Positions 19,489-28,156 are shown, numbered from the stretch's first letter. The stretch: 64,000 bases of DNA from Bacteroidia bacterium (GCA_030431055.1 JAUIJA010000004.1:1-64000); one strand, 5' to 3'. Numbers and translations are program-made. The notes: generated from the letters alone by a model not told the origin.

Positions 19489-19974
19489 TTAAATGTTAAA
19501 TTGCTTTAAATGATGATCTAAGTGCATGTAATGTAATTTATCCCATTCTTCAAAAGTCATTTTCCCAAAAAATGGATGGTTTTGATTTTTAATTGCATTA
19601 TGACCTTTTGAAGCAAATATTTTTACTTTGTCAATTAATTCGTTTTTGGTTGTTTCAAAATCATCTTTTTCTGTTCGAATAAAAGATGGTGCAGTTGGAC
19701 TATTCTTTTTGAATTCTGGAGAATTTAAAATTTTAGATTTGAGCATTTAACCTAAAAGTCGCATCATAAAGTTTGCCTTTAAAGGTGTAGAACCAAAAGC
19801 AAGATCAATTGGAACTTGACAATGACTAAGCATTTGGTCAACTGTCATTTTTCCCCATTGTGCTTTAGAATTAGATGTTAATTTTTGAATGCGCTCAATT
19901 ATTTGATTATTATCTTCTAGATTGTAAATAGATTTTATATTAAAATTTTTTGGTTGTGCTTGAAATAAAAACAA
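19489..19974 (-). pseudogene. DUF1569 paralogue broken by an in-frame stop and lacking a start
   Basis: One continuous reading frame encodes a complete DUF1569 protein (KSIYNLEDNNQIIERI ... WGKMTVDQMLSHCQ ... HPFFGKMTFEEWDKL ... HLKQFNI). It is interrupted by a single TAA at 19749-19747 between MMRLLG and MLKSK, where a lysine AAA would fit. The codon aligned with the paralogue's ATG (MKSIYN) is ATA at 19938-19936, and no ATG lies further upstream in the coding part, only a TTG at 19974. Re-initiation is conceivable because ATG follows the TAA directly. The parts would each lack half of the fold. Confidence 0.8.
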
Positions 19975-19975
19975 T

Positions 19976-20023
19976 AAAAAAAATCCATAAGAAAGAAAAT
20001 GTCCTGACTTATGGATTTTTTTA
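19976..20023 (-). terminator. Terminator-like hairpin at the end of the SDR operon
   Basis: AAAAAAATCCATAAG and CTTATGGATTTTTTT are perfect inverted arms with a 16-base loop. It lies 17 bases after the SDR stop codon on the minus strand and covers the 5' side of the broken DUF1569 gene. That could help explain why the pseudogene has no normal start region. Confidence 0.75.
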
Positions 20024-20039
20024 TTGAGATTTTTTATCC

Positions 20040-20759
20040 TTATGGATTAGTTGACCACAATGAAGCACCTTTTAACATGGCTCTTCTTGGTAATTTTAAT
20101 CCTGCTACTATAAGTTCTGCAAAATCTTCTGGTTGTAAAACAGTTTCTACATCTTCTTTTTTAGCGATTCCTAATGAAATTGACATATCTGAAGCAATGG
20201 TACTTGGCGTTAAAGTACAAACACGAATATTATTCTTACGCATTTCTTTCATTAAAGCTTCTGATAATCCTATTACAGCAAATTTAGATGCCGAATAAGC
20301 CGAAGTATTAGCATTACCAGTTAAACCAGCAGTAGACGACACATTGATGATATCACCTTGATTTTTAGCAATTAAATGCGGAAGTACTTCTTTAGTAACA
20401 TAATACATTCCCATAACGTTTGTTTGAATGATGTTTGACCAGGTTTCAACTTCCATTTCGTTAAAAGAACCAAAAGCAGCAATTCCAGCATTATTAATTA
20501 AAATATCAATTGTTTCAAATGATGAAATGATTGATTGAATTCCTTTTTTTACGTCATCATAGTTTCCAACATCAAAAACGGCATAAGTTGCGTTAACACC
20601 TAAGCTTTTTAGTTCGTTAACCGTAGCAACTAATTGATCCTCATTTCTTCCTGTAATAGCAACATCAACACCTTCTTTTGCTAGTGCAACAGCAGTAGCT
20701 TTACCAAGTCCTTTGTTTCCTCCAGTAATTAGTGCTTTTTTTCCTTTTAAATTTTCCAT
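20040..20759 (-). CDS. Short-chain dehydrogenase/reductase, FabG-like
   Basis: The 239-residue classical SDR has the cofactor motif TGGNKGLG near residue 12, NNAG, the catalytic Ser in NVSSTAG, and YSASK. The general reaction is NAD(P)H-dependent reduction of a ketone or the reverse. The fold is close to 3-oxoacyl-ACP reductase, but the operon, with a methyltransferase 3 bases upstream and an MFS pump, does not point to fatty acid synthesis. The substrate is unknown. Confidence 0.9.
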   Translation of the reverse strand: MENLKGKKALITGGNKGLGKATAVALAKEGVDVAITGRNEDQLVATVNELKSLGVNATYAVFDVGNYDDVKKGIQSIISSFETIDILINNAGIAAFGSFNEMEVETWSNIIQTNVMGMYYVTKEVLPHLIAKNQGDIINVSSTAGLTGNANTSAYSASKFAVIGLSEALMKEMRKNNIRVCTLTPSTIASDMSISLGIAKKEDVETVLQPEDFAELIVAGLKLPRRAMLKGASLWSTNP

Positions 20760-20762
20760 ATA

Positions 20763-21560
20763 TTATTTTTTTATTGAAGTTATATTAAAAACCATTGGAA
20801 TTTTATTTTCCAAGTGTTTTATTCTAAATTTTCCTTTTTCAAATTCTATTGTTTCGTTGAAACAGTTATAAGGTGAATAATCATATTCATTGAAATGTTG
20901 AATTTCAAGCCCATTTTTAATCAAACTTGTGAAAACTTCTGAAAGTGAATGATTCCAACCTACATAATTAGTTTGAATATTAGCTTCTTTATTAGCGTAA
21001 GTTCCTGTATTGGTTTCAATAATTTTTTTTTCGTTGTGATAATGATATTTTATTTCTTTAAAATCATCATCAAACATCCAAATAACAGGGTGAAATTCTA
21101 CAAAAATAAATTTTCCGTTTGGTTTTAGACTTTTTGAAATAATCTCTGCCCATTTATCTAAGTCTGGCAACCAACCGATAGTTCCGTAACTTGTGTAAAC
21201 GATGTCAAATTTTCCATTTATGTTTTCTAAAGTGTCATAAACATTACAGCAAATAAACTGAGCATCAAGATCAAGTTGGTCATTAATTTTTTTGGCAGTT
21301 TCAATAGCTTTATCAGAAATGTCGATACCAGTAACTTTTGCGCCCATTCTAGCTAAAGACAAGCTGTCTTGTCCAAAATGACATTGTAAATGCAAAATAG
21401 ATTTTCCTTTAACATCTCCAAGAAGTTTTAAATCAATTTCCGGAATAGAATTTTTTCCTTTTAAAAAAGCTTCTTGATTATAAAAATCAGATTCTAAATG
21501 AATATCAACTCTGTTGTTCCAAGCTTTTTTGTTGATGTTAAAATAATCTTGTTCGTTCAT
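20763..21560 (-). CDS. Class I SAM-dependent methyltransferase
   Basis: The 265-residue protein has the SAM-binding motif I LHLQCHFGQDSLSLARMG, the acidic loop VTGIDIS and motif IV FDIVYTSYGTIGWL. N-terminal and C-terminal extensions are typical of small-molecule methyltransferases. It sits between an MFS transporter (one base upstream) and an SDR (3 bases downstream), so the three are surely co-transcribed. The substrate is unknown. Confidence 0.88.
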   Translation of the reverse strand: MNEQDYFNINKKAWNNRVDIHLESDFYNQEAFLKGKNSIPEIDLKLLGDVKGKSILHLQCHFGQDSLSLARMGAKVTGIDISDKAIETAKKINDQLDLDAQFICCNVYDTLENINGKFDIVYTSYGTIGWLPDLDKWAEIISKSLKPNGKFIFVEFHPVIWMFDDDFKEIKYHYHNEKKIIETNTGTYANKEANIQTNYVGWNHSLSEVFTSLIKNGLEIQHFNEYDYSPYNCFNETIEFEKGKFRIKHLENKIPMVFNITSIKK

Positions 21561-21561
21561 T

Positions 21562-22758
21562 TTAATAAGTATTAGTTTTTTTCATAAAGAAGAAAACTAA
21601 GATAGATAAAATACCAAAAATTGAAAATCCTATAAATAGCGGTAATACTGATGTATCAACAAACTCTCCTATGTAATTAGCAATAGGAACAGCTAAAACT
21701 GTAGAGATAAAACCATTGATAGCGGCACCAATTCCAGCAATATGTCCAAGAGGTTGCATAGCCAAAGCACGTAAATTTCCAAATAAAAAGCCTACTGCAA
21801 AAAACTGAATGGCAAAAAATATCACCAATATGTATATTGAAGGATTTGCGCTATTCCAAAATAAAATTACGTACAACAACGAGGTAATCGTATAGGAAAT
21901 GGCAGCAGTAAAGGCTATACGGAACATACCATATTTCTCTACTAATTGACTATTAAAAAAAGTAGCAATTCCGACAGAAATGGCCAAACTAGCAAAAATA
22001 TACGGATACATTTCTGCCATTTTGTATTGTTTTTCAAATATTTGTTGCGAAGTACTTAAATATACCATAAACGAACCTGTAATAAAACCTGAAACAAAAG
22101 TATAAGCAACAGCTTCTTTTTGTTTAAAGAAAGCTTTTGTACCTGTTATGAAAATATTAGGTTTAAATAGAATTTTATTTTCTGCTTTTAAGGTTTCGGG
22201 TTGTCTATAATAAAACCAAATGATGACAACTACACCAAATATTAAATTGAAATAGAAAACGGAATGCCAATGAAAAAAGCTTGTTAAAAAAGCACCAAGT
22301 GTAGGAGCAATAACTGGGATTAAAATAAAAAACATGGTAATTATTGACATAATTTTTGCCATGTAATTACCGCTGTAAGAATCGCGAATCATCGACATTG
22401 TTAGGCTTCGTGGAGCTGAAAGTCCAAATCCTTGTAAAATACGTCCGAAAACCATCATTTCGAAGCTTTCGGTAAAAATGCAAATCAAGCTTGCAATTAT
22501 AAAAATGAAAAAACCAACGTAAACAACTGGTTTTCGTCCAAAACTATCAGAAAGCGGTCCGAAAACTAATTGACCAAATCCAATTCCCAAAAAAATCATG
22601 GTTATGAGTAATTGGTTGTCTTTTGGATTTGTTACATTTAACGATTTTCCAATTTCGGCTAATGATGGTAATAATGCGTCGATAGATAAAGCAACGAGCG
22701 ACATTAATGATGCCATTAAAGCGATAAATTCGAAGTTAAAGGCTTTGTTTTTTTGCAT
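21562..22758 (-). CDS. MFS multidrug efflux transporter, Bcr/CflA family
   Basis: The 398-residue protein has 12 predicted membrane segments. The DHA1 motif A-like GPLSDSFGRKPVVYVG is in the first cytoplasmic loop, and VPIANYIGEFVDTS lies near the end. Bcr/CflA proteins export drugs such as bicyclomycin or sulfonamides, or amino acids such as cysteine, using the proton gradient. It is the first gene of a three-gene operon with a methyltransferase and an SDR. Confidence 0.92.
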   Translation of the reverse strand: MQKNKAFNFEFIALMASLMSLVALSIDALLPSLAEIGKSLNVTNPKDNQLLITMIFLGIGFGQLVFGPLSDSFGRKPVVYVGFFIFIIASLICIFTESFEMMVFGRILQGFGLSAPRSLTMSMIRDSYSGNYMAKIMSIITMFFILIPVIAPTLGAFLTSFFHWHSVFYFNLIFGVVVIIWFYYRQPETLKAENKILFKPNIFITGTKAFFKQKEAVAYTFVSGFITGSFMVYLSTSQQIFEKQYKMAEMYPYIFASLAISVGIATFFNSQLVEKYGMFRIAFTAAISYTITSLLYVILFWNSANPSIYILVIFFAIQFFAVGFLFGNLRALAMQPLGHIAGIGAAINGFISTVLAVPIANYIGEFVDTSVLPLFIGFSIFGILSILVFFFMKKTNTY

Positions 22759-22873
22759 TGCACAAAATTAGGCAACATATTCAAGTATGGGAATAATTTA
22801 ACGTTAATTTGTTGCCAATTTTCTATTGAAGGTCTAAATACAGTTATAATTAATTTTAGTGAAAAAATATTAG

Positions 22874-22881
22874 TATTTTTG
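22874..22881 (+). promoter_or_regulatory. Candidate -7 element for the cyclophilin-FKBP gene
   Basis: TATTTTTG matches TAnnTTTG, 25 bases before the start codon. No clear -33 TTG is present at standard spacing. Confidence 0.5.
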
Positions 22882-22906
22882 CAGTCGAAATAAAAAAACA
22901 AAAGAA

Positions 22907-23839
22907 ATGCAAGACGGAATTTACGCAAAATTTAATACCTCAAAAGGAAGTATTTTAGTAAAATTAACTCACGATAAAACACCTGGAACAGTAGGAAACT
23001 TTGTAGGTTTAGCTGAAGGTCAGTTAGAAAATGATGTAAAACCAATGGGAAAACCTTACTATGACGGATTAAAATTTCACCGTGTAATTCCAGATTTTAT
23101 GATTCAAGGTGGTTGTCCACAAGGGACTGGAGTTGGCGGACCAGGTTATCAATTTGACGATGAATTTCATCCAGAATTAAGACACGATGGTCCTGGAGTT
23201 TTATCTATGGCAAATGCAGGTCCAGGAACAAATGGTTCTCAGTTTTTTATTACTCATGTTGCAACAGATTGGTTAGACGGAAAGCATACTGTTTTTGGAA
23301 ATGTAGTAGAAGGGCAAGACGTAGTTGATAGCATTGCACAAGGAGATGACATTGAATCAATCGAAATTGTTAGAGAAGGAGAAGAGGCTAAAAACTGGAA
23401 TGCGATTGAAGCATTTAGAAAATTTGAAGGTTCTCGTGAAGCACGTTTAGCAGAAGAGAAAAAACAAGCAGAAGAAGCATTAGAAAAATTAGCTGCTGGT
23501 TTTCAAAAAACAGAAAGTGGATTGCGTTACCAAATCATTCAAAAAGGAAATGGTAAACAAGCTGAAAAAGGAAAAACAGTTTCAGTTCATTACCAAGGAG
23601 CTTTAGATAACGGACAAGTTTTTGATTCTTCATACAAAAGAAAGCAACCTATCGATTTTACCTTAGGTGTTGGTCAAGTAATCGAAGGTTGGGACGAAGG
23701 AATTTCACTTTTAAAAGTGGGAGATAAAGCACGTTTTGTTATTCCTTCATATTTAGGATACGGCGCAAGAGGCGCAGGCGGAGTTATTCCTCCAAACGCA
23801 ACTTTAGTTTTCGATGTAGAATTAATGGATGTTAAATAA
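22907..23839 (+). CDS. Dual-family peptidyl-prolyl isomerase (cyclophilin-FKBP fusion)
   Basis: The 310-residue protein has an N-terminal cyclophilin domain (about 1-160: [37 protein letters not shown]). A charged helical linker covers about 160-195 ([18 protein letters not shown]). A C-terminal FKBP domain follows (about 200-310: [40 protein letters not shown]). Both catalytic domains look intact. There is no signal peptide, so it is cytosolic. This order corresponds to the cyclophilin-first class of dual immunophilins, and Flavobacterium is one of the few genera known for them. Confidence 0.94.
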   Translation: MQDGIYAKFNTSKGSILVKLTHDKTPGTVGNFVGLAEGQLENDVKPMGKPYYDGLKFHRVIPDFMIQGGCPQGTGVGGPGYQFDDEFHPELRHDGPGVLSMANAGPGTNGSQFFITHVATDWLDGKHTVFGNVVEGQDVVDSIAQGDDIESIEIVREGEEAKNWNAIEAFRKFEGSREARLAEEKKQAEEALEKLAAGFQKTESGLRYQIIQKGNGKQAEKGKTVSVHYQGALDNGQVFDSSYKRKQPIDFTLGVGQVIEGWDEGISLLKVGDKARFVIPSYLGYGARGAGGVIPPNATLVFDVELMDVK

Positions 23840-23861
23840 GGATTCATTGTTTTAAATAATT

Positions 23862-23893
23862 AAATCCCAAAAAGTGTTTTTTTGGGATTTTTT
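23862..23893 (+). terminator. Terminator of the cyclophilin-FKBP gene
   Basis: AAATCCCAAAAA-GTG-TTTTTTTGGGATTTTTTG, 22 bases after the stop codon. Confidence 0.9.
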
Positions 23894-23940
23894 GTTTTTG
23901 GTCTGCTTTTTGATTTTGTACTTTTACTAAAATTTTTCAA

Positions 23941-24441
23941 ATGAAGAACTTTCTATCTATTCTCTTTTTCCTTTTTTCAATTTTTTCAATCGGGCAAATT
24001 CAACATTGCGGATACGATTTTACTTCGTATATCGTAGTTGATGTTCATAAAAATGGAGTAAAAGAAAATGTAAAAGATTTACGAATTACAATTGTAAATG
24101 AAGACGGAAAGGAAATTTTAAATATCAACAACGCTTACAGTTGGAAAAAAGCAAATGAGCCTTTAGTTTTTACACAAAATTACTTAGTAAGTAAAGAAGG
24201 AGAAAAGGAGCGCTATTTCTTTCCGTATGCGGAAGACCAATACTTTTTATCGGTAACAAATACATTTCCTGCAGAAAATTTCAGTGTGAAAATTGAAGAT
24301 AAAAGCGGAAAATATCCAACTCAAATCATTCCATTACAAAGTTACAATATGTATATTTTGTGTTCTTCGGAAAACCAAAAAGCTAAAATGTTTGGCAGAA
24401 GAACCAATAGTCCAGTTGAGGTGGTTTTGGAAAACAGATAA
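23941..24441 (+). CDS. Secreted protein of unknown function
   Basis: The 166-residue protein has a signal peptide (MKNFLSILFFLFSIFSIGQ). The mature part starts with HCGYDFTSYIVVDVHKNG and has beta-rich spacing like a carboxypeptidase-like or Ig-type domain. I recognise no family. The start ATG follows a TACTTTTA near-match to the -7 element. It converges on the next gene with 3 bases between the stops. Confidence 0.7.
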   Translation: MKNFLSILFFLFSIFSIGQIQHCGYDFTSYIVVDVHKNGVKENVKDLRITIVNEDGKEILNINNAYSWKKANEPLVFTQNYLVSKEGEKERYFFPYAEDQYFLSVTNTFPAENFSVKIEDKSGKYPTQIIPLQSYNMYILCSSENQKAKMFGRRTNSPVEVVLENR

Positions 24442-24444
24442 ACT

Positions 24445-24897
24445 TTAAAGAATCAAGTAAATCAAGTCGGCTAAAAGTAAAGCCTGTAAGACAAAAATAA
24501 AAATGTCTATATTTTTTTTGTAATAATAAGAAAACGCCATACTAGTTAATACTAATAAAGGAAAAATAAGACCAGATAATATTCTTAAAGAATAATAAGA
24601 TTTAATAGTAGATGTTGTTGGTTTATACCAATTTACCTCTTTAAAAACTAGAGAAACAGAGTAGTCTACTTTGTTATTTTTCCAATTTGATTTTACAAAG
24701 TCCTTTGTTACTAAAAATTGATGCTTATTTGTAGTTAATTCATATGAAAAATGATAGTTTTTTGCAGCATTATAATATTGTTGTTTTTCTTTTTTAATTG
24801 CAATAATATCTTTAGTAAAAACTTTCCCAGGAAGAGTAAAGTCGGTAATTATTATAACTGCAATTAAGCTAAAAAGTATAAATATTTTATGACGCAC
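24445..24897 (-). CDS. Membrane protein of unknown function
   Basis: The 150-residue protein has an N-terminal hydrophobic segment (about 4-24) and an extracytoplasmic region of about 75 residues. Two further membrane segments lie at the C-terminus (LSGLIFPLLVLTSMAFSYYY and FIFVLQALLLADLIYLIL). No family is recognised. It lies downstream of the DUF1801 gene in the same direction with a 27-base gap, so the two may be co-transcribed. Confidence 0.65.
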   Translation of the reverse strand: MRHKIFILFSLIAVIIITDFTLPGKVFTKDIIAIKKEKQQYYNAAKNYHFSYELTTNKHQFLVTKDFVKSNWKNNKVDYSVSLVFKEVNWYKPTTSTIKSYYSLRILSGLIFPLLVLTSMAFSYYYKKNIDIFIFVLQALLLADLIYLIL

Positions 24898-24924
24898 TTT
24901 GTGTTTTTTAAAAAGTTAGTTAAT

Positions 24925-25296
24925 CTACTTCAAATCACTTAAAATTTCTTCTTTTCTAAATTTTACCATTCGAATGATTAAATCTTTTGGTAACGGTTTA
25001 TTAAATGGGAATTGAACCGAACCTTTTCCTTGTTTATATTCTTTTAGTTCATCTTTATAATGCCCAACAGTAGTAGGGAATGGATAAAAGCTTATATATT
25101 TAGCATAACCAGCCATCATAATTTGTTGGTCGCTTTTTCCATTGGGAACTAATCTAAAACTTGGAACTTTATAATTTATAACTTCTTCAACGCCTGGCGC
25201 TGCTTCTTTAATAATACTACGCAATCCTTCTAAGACTATTTGTGTTTCTTTAGGTTGATTTGTAATATAATTGTCAATAGTTGTAAAAGTTGGCAT
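24925..25296 (-). CDS. DUF1801 protein (YdhG-like)
   Basis: The 123-residue protein has the DUF1801 pattern: TIDNYITNQPKETQ, LRSIIKEAAPGVEEVINYKVPSF, YAKYISFYPFP and FPFNKPLPKDLIIRMVKFR. This fold resembles a frataxin-like or alpha-beta sandwich and has been linked to iron handling in some members, but the function is not settled. It lies 20 bases downstream of the acetolactate-decarboxylase-like gene. Confidence 0.85.
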   Translation of the reverse strand: MPTFTTIDNYITNQPKETQIVLEGLRSIIKEAAPGVEEVINYKVPSFRLVPNGKSDQQIMMAGYAKYISFYPFPTTVGHYKDELKEYKQGKGSVQFPFNKPLPKDLIIRMVKFRKEEILSDLK

Positions 25297-25316
25297 TGGT
25301 CCTTTCTTCCCTTAGT

Positions 25317-26048
25317 TTACTTTTTAGGTAAATACAATTTCATTTTATTTATTTCAACCGCATCTAAATGTCCCATTTTACTTTCATCTTTAGTAATTAA
25401 ATGCATGTGTAAAAAAGAATCGTGATGTGTGAAAACCCCTTTATGTTCGGTTGAGAAAAAACCTATTATTTCAACTTCTTCATTTTGTAACGGATAATTT
25501 GTTTGTCCTTGATGTGCTTCTTCTGGCGATGAAACTTGAGTTCCTTCTGGTAAATTTTGAATATGTATAATAGCGCTAGAAACTTTTCCGATTAATTTAA
25601 AAGTAAAAGGTCTTTTAAAATTAGTAGTTTTCTTATCGATATATTTTTCTAGATCTTGACTGTTTTTAATATTTGTAGGCAATTCTTCTTCAATCCATTC
25701 AGTAACATTGCCGTAAACAAAAAATGGAGCAGTAGCATTAAATTGCTTTTCAACAACCATAGTTGAGTCTGAAGTTACTTTAGAAACATAACTTTTACCA
25801 TTATTAATCAATAATTCACCTCTAAGAAAAGATAGCGGACCAATTCCATAAAGTCCGTTTTTATCTGTAATTGTGTCGAGGTTAATACTACTTCCTAATT
25901 CGCCTTTCCACATGACATTTTTCATAGCTCCAACAACTTTAATACTAGAATACGTTGTTGCTTCATTAGTTGTATTTTCTTTTTTTGACGAATTACAACT
26001 GATTATTCCAATTGTGATTATTCCGAATGTTATTCTTTTTAGTAACAT
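25317..26048 (-). CDS. Acetolactate decarboxylase-like lipoprotein
   Basis: The 243-residue protein has a lipoprotein signal (Cys18 in ITIGIISCNSS). The rest fits the alpha-acetolactate decarboxylase fold: GLYGIGPLSFLRGELLINNG with a Glu at 78, and the zinc-site pattern H214-x-H216 ... H227 in HMHLITKDESKMGHL. The cytosolic enzyme makes acetoin from acetolactate. A lipid-anchored version outside the cytoplasm is unusual, and its substrate is unknown. The neighbours (DUF1801, a membrane protein) give no clue. The family match is from motif recognition, not a search. Confidence 0.7.
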   Translation of the reverse strand: MLLKRITFGIITIGIISCNSSKKENTTNEATTYSSIKVVGAMKNVMWKGELGSSINLDTITDKNGLYGIGPLSFLRGELLINNGKSYVSKVTSDSTMVVEKQFNATAPFFVYGNVTEWIEEELPTNIKNSQDLEKYIDKKTTNFKRPFTFKLIGKVSSAIIHIQNLPEGTQVSSPEEAHQGQTNYPLQNEEVEIIGFFSTEHKGVFTHHDSFLHMHLITKDESKMGHLDAVEINKMKLYLPKK

Positions 26049-26079
26049 TTATTTATAATTTTTTAGTCTTTATCTTAAG

Positions 26080-26125
26080 CTGAAATAGAAGATTCGGACG
26101 TAGTCAATATGCTACGTAATTTCAG
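26080..26125. other. Two-step hairpin in an intergenic region
   Basis: The outer arms CTGAAAT/ATTTCAG and inner arms ACGTAG/CTACGT form a nested hairpin within 46 bases between two minus-strand genes. It has no T-run directly after it. It could be a transcript end, a small RNA or a protein site. Confidence 0.45.
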
Positions 26126-26190
26126 TTATAGATTGTTGTACACCGTTTTTTTTCAGTTCAAATAATATTTCTATTTTTCTTAAGCTACAC

Positions 26191-26916
26191 TTATTGTTTT
26201 CCACTAGGAACTTCATACATAGTTTCCACAATTTCGACCTTAGGGTGTTTTTTAGTGTATTCATTAATTACGAGCTCACTTATTTTTGAGGCCTCATCTA
26301 AGCTATAAACGATTTCCAACTCAAACATATGATTGGAGTCTTTAATGTCGACTAATTGAATCGTGAAACGATTTACTGTACGCCACTCTGGTACTATTTT
26401 TAATGATGCAGACCAACGTAAATTTTGTAACTTATTAAGTTTCGGTTCTAACTTATTTTTAAAACCATTCCATTTACTACCATTAACGTATTTTTGGATA
26501 TTAGTAATTGAGTCTGCTTTCATAAGATCTCTTGTAAAGTCATGTAACTCAATAAATCGCTTACGTTTTAGCTTATTGTCTAGATGCTGAGTGTTAAAAA
26601 CACCAAATAAACGGTTATACTCTGAACAGGCTTGTGAAAGATATAAATTTAGATATCCATCGTATAAATGATTTTTAATACCATTCTTTGCCAATTTTTT
26701 CTGATGCCTTACACTTTCATTAGCTGACTCTAGTCCTTTTTTAAGTGTTAACATAGTTGCTTGTCTTGAATGCATGTCTTCTATAGCGATTTCACTTTGT
26801 TCAATCTGTTGGCATATAAAATTTGCTTTAGCATTCAAGTAAATGTCTGTTCCATATTGTACATGTTGAGCAAAAAATAATCCTGGAAGAAAAGACAGAA
26901 GTAATAGAAGTTTCAT
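26191..26916 (-). CDS. Secreted protein of unknown function
   Basis: The 241-residue protein has a signal peptide (MKLLLLLSFLPGLFFAQ) and a largely helical mature part with two cysteines. A long amphipathic helical stretch spans residues about 30-90. I recognise no domain. It is separated from its neighbours by more than 140 bases on both sides. Confidence 0.7.
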   Translation of the reverse strand: MKLLLLLSFLPGLFFAQHVQYGTDIYLNAKANFICQQIEQSEIAIEDMHSRQATMLTLKKGLESANESVRHQKKLAKNGIKNHLYDGYLNLYLSQACSEYNRLFGVFNTQHLDNKLKRKRFIELHDFTRDLMKADSITNIQKYVNGSKWNGFKNKLEPKLNKLQNLRWSASLKIVPEWRTVNRFTIQLVDIKDSNHMFELEIVYSLDEASKISELVINEYTKKHPKVEIVETMYEVPSGKQ

Positions 26917-27019
26917 TTGTGTGTTTTATTGATGATTTAGACTATACTTATTTGTTGTTTTAGTTTGAAGATATAAAATTTAGTTCAATTTTTATTGGGT
27001 TGGTTAAAATTACTTACAA

Positions 27020-27068
27020 CGACCTGCTAAACGCAGTTCTATATTTTTGAGTAAATGTAAGAAATTTA
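27020..27068. repeat. Interspersed repeat, copy 2 (about 50 bp)
   Basis: CGACCTGCTAAACGCAG...TTTTTGAGTAAATGTAAG is the second copy of the element at 6466-6517. Its end reaches into the stop codon of the redoxin gene at 27066. Confidence 0.8.
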
Positions 27069-27632
27069 CTTGTTTGTTGCCTTCCACTTAATATTACAAC
27101 CAATGCTCGGTTTTTGGTTTTCGTTTATTTTTCGGTTGTAAATAACAGCATCAATAGCATTGCGTAAATCGCTTCCGCTAATAGGTATTCCGTTTCCAGG
27201 ACGAGAATCATCTAATTGTCCGCGATACACTAATTTATCTTGGTTGTCAAACAAATAAAAATCGGGCGTACAAGCGGCATCATAAGCTTTTGCTACTTCT
27301 TGGGTTTCGTCATACAAATACGGGAAATCTATTTTTTCTTCTAGTGCAAAATCAGCCATTTTATCGGGCGCATCTTGCGGATAATTTTCAACATCATTAC
27401 TCGAAATGGCTACAATTCCAACTCCTTGAACGCGATAATCGTTAGCAATCATTACAATTTCTTCAATTACATGTAACACAAACGGACAATGATTGCACAT
27501 AAAAATAACCAAAGTTCCTTTTTCACCTTTAATTTTATCGAAAGTGAAATTTTCGTTGAAATTGGTTGCTGGTAAATTGAAATTTGGAGCACTTGTTCCA
27601 AGTGGAAGCATGTTTGAAGGAGTTCGAGCCAT
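27066..27632 (-). CDS. Thioredoxin-like (redoxin/AhpC-TSA) protein
   Basis: The 188-residue protein has a thioredoxin fold with a CNHC active-site motif near residue 46 (VIFMCNHCPFVLHV). The N-terminus (SAPNFNLPATNFNENFTFD) and GVGIVAISSNDVENYP are typical of AhpC/TSA-type redoxins. It has no signal peptide, so it is probably a cytosolic disulfide or peroxide reductase. The last codon and stop overlap an interspersed repeat, so the C-terminus may have been remodelled by it. Confidence 0.9.
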   Translation of the reverse strand: MARTPSNMLPLGTSAPNFNLPATNFNENFTFDKIKGEKGTLVIFMCNHCPFVLHVIEEIVMIANDYRVQGVGIVAISSNDVENYPQDAPDKMADFALEEKIDFPYLYDETQEVAKAYDAACTPDFYLFDNQDKLVYRGQLDDSRPGNGIPISGSDLRNAIDAVIYNRKINENQKPSIGCNIKWKATNK

Positions 27633-27725
27633 AATAAGTAGTTAGATTAGTGTTTAATTATTATACGCTAAGAAATTAAGAATGTTACAAAAGCGTTGAA
27701 AATTCTTATTTTTGAATAACAAATT

Positions 27726-27786
27726 CGTCAGTTCGAGTAACGAAGTGTATCGAGAACTTTTTTGTAAAAATCTACTAGAATTGACG
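27726..27786. repeat. Inverted-repeat-bounded 60-bp element, copy 1
   Basis: It starts CGTCAGTTCGAG, contains GTATCGAGAAC and ends CTAGAATTGACG, a degenerate inverse of the start. A second copy with the same three landmarks is at 53001-53059. It lies 25 bases before csaA. Confidence 0.7.
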
Positions 27787-27811
27787 TAAATAAATTTTTA
27801 AATTTAAAAGA

Positions 27812-28156
27812 ATGATAAAAGAAGAAATTAGTTGGTCAGATTTTGAAAAAATAGATATTCGTGTAGGAACTATTATTGCTGTTGAAGATTTTCCAAAAGC
27901 GCGACGACCAGCGTATAAATTAACAATTGATTTTGGAGAGGAAATAGGTGTAAAAAAATCATCGGCGCAAATTACAAATCGCTATACAATGGAAGATTTA
28001 CAAGGCAAACAGATAATAGCAGTTGTTAATTTTCCGAAGAAGCAAATTGCTAATTTTATGAGCGAATGCATAGTTTTAGGAATTGTAGGTAATGATAATG
28101 ATGTAGTTTTATTATCGCCTAATTTTAAAGTAGCAAACGGATTGAAAATAGCATAA
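27812..28156 (+). CDS. csaA: CsaA-like tRNA-binding protein
   Basis: The 114-residue protein is a single OB-fold tRNA-binding domain: FEKIDIRVGTIIAVEDFP, AYKLTIDFGEEIGVKKSSAQ and GKQIIAVVNFPKKQIANFMSE. In Bacillus, CsaA acts as a secretion-related chaperone. The same domain occurs in MetRS and PheRS, where it binds tRNA. Length matches the stand-alone family. Confidence 0.9.
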   Translation: MIKEEISWSDFEKIDIRVGTIIAVEDFPKARRPAYKLTIDFGEEIGVKKSSAQITNRYTMEDLQGKQIIAVVNFPKKQIANFMSECIVLGIVGNDNDVVLLSPNFKVANGLKIA

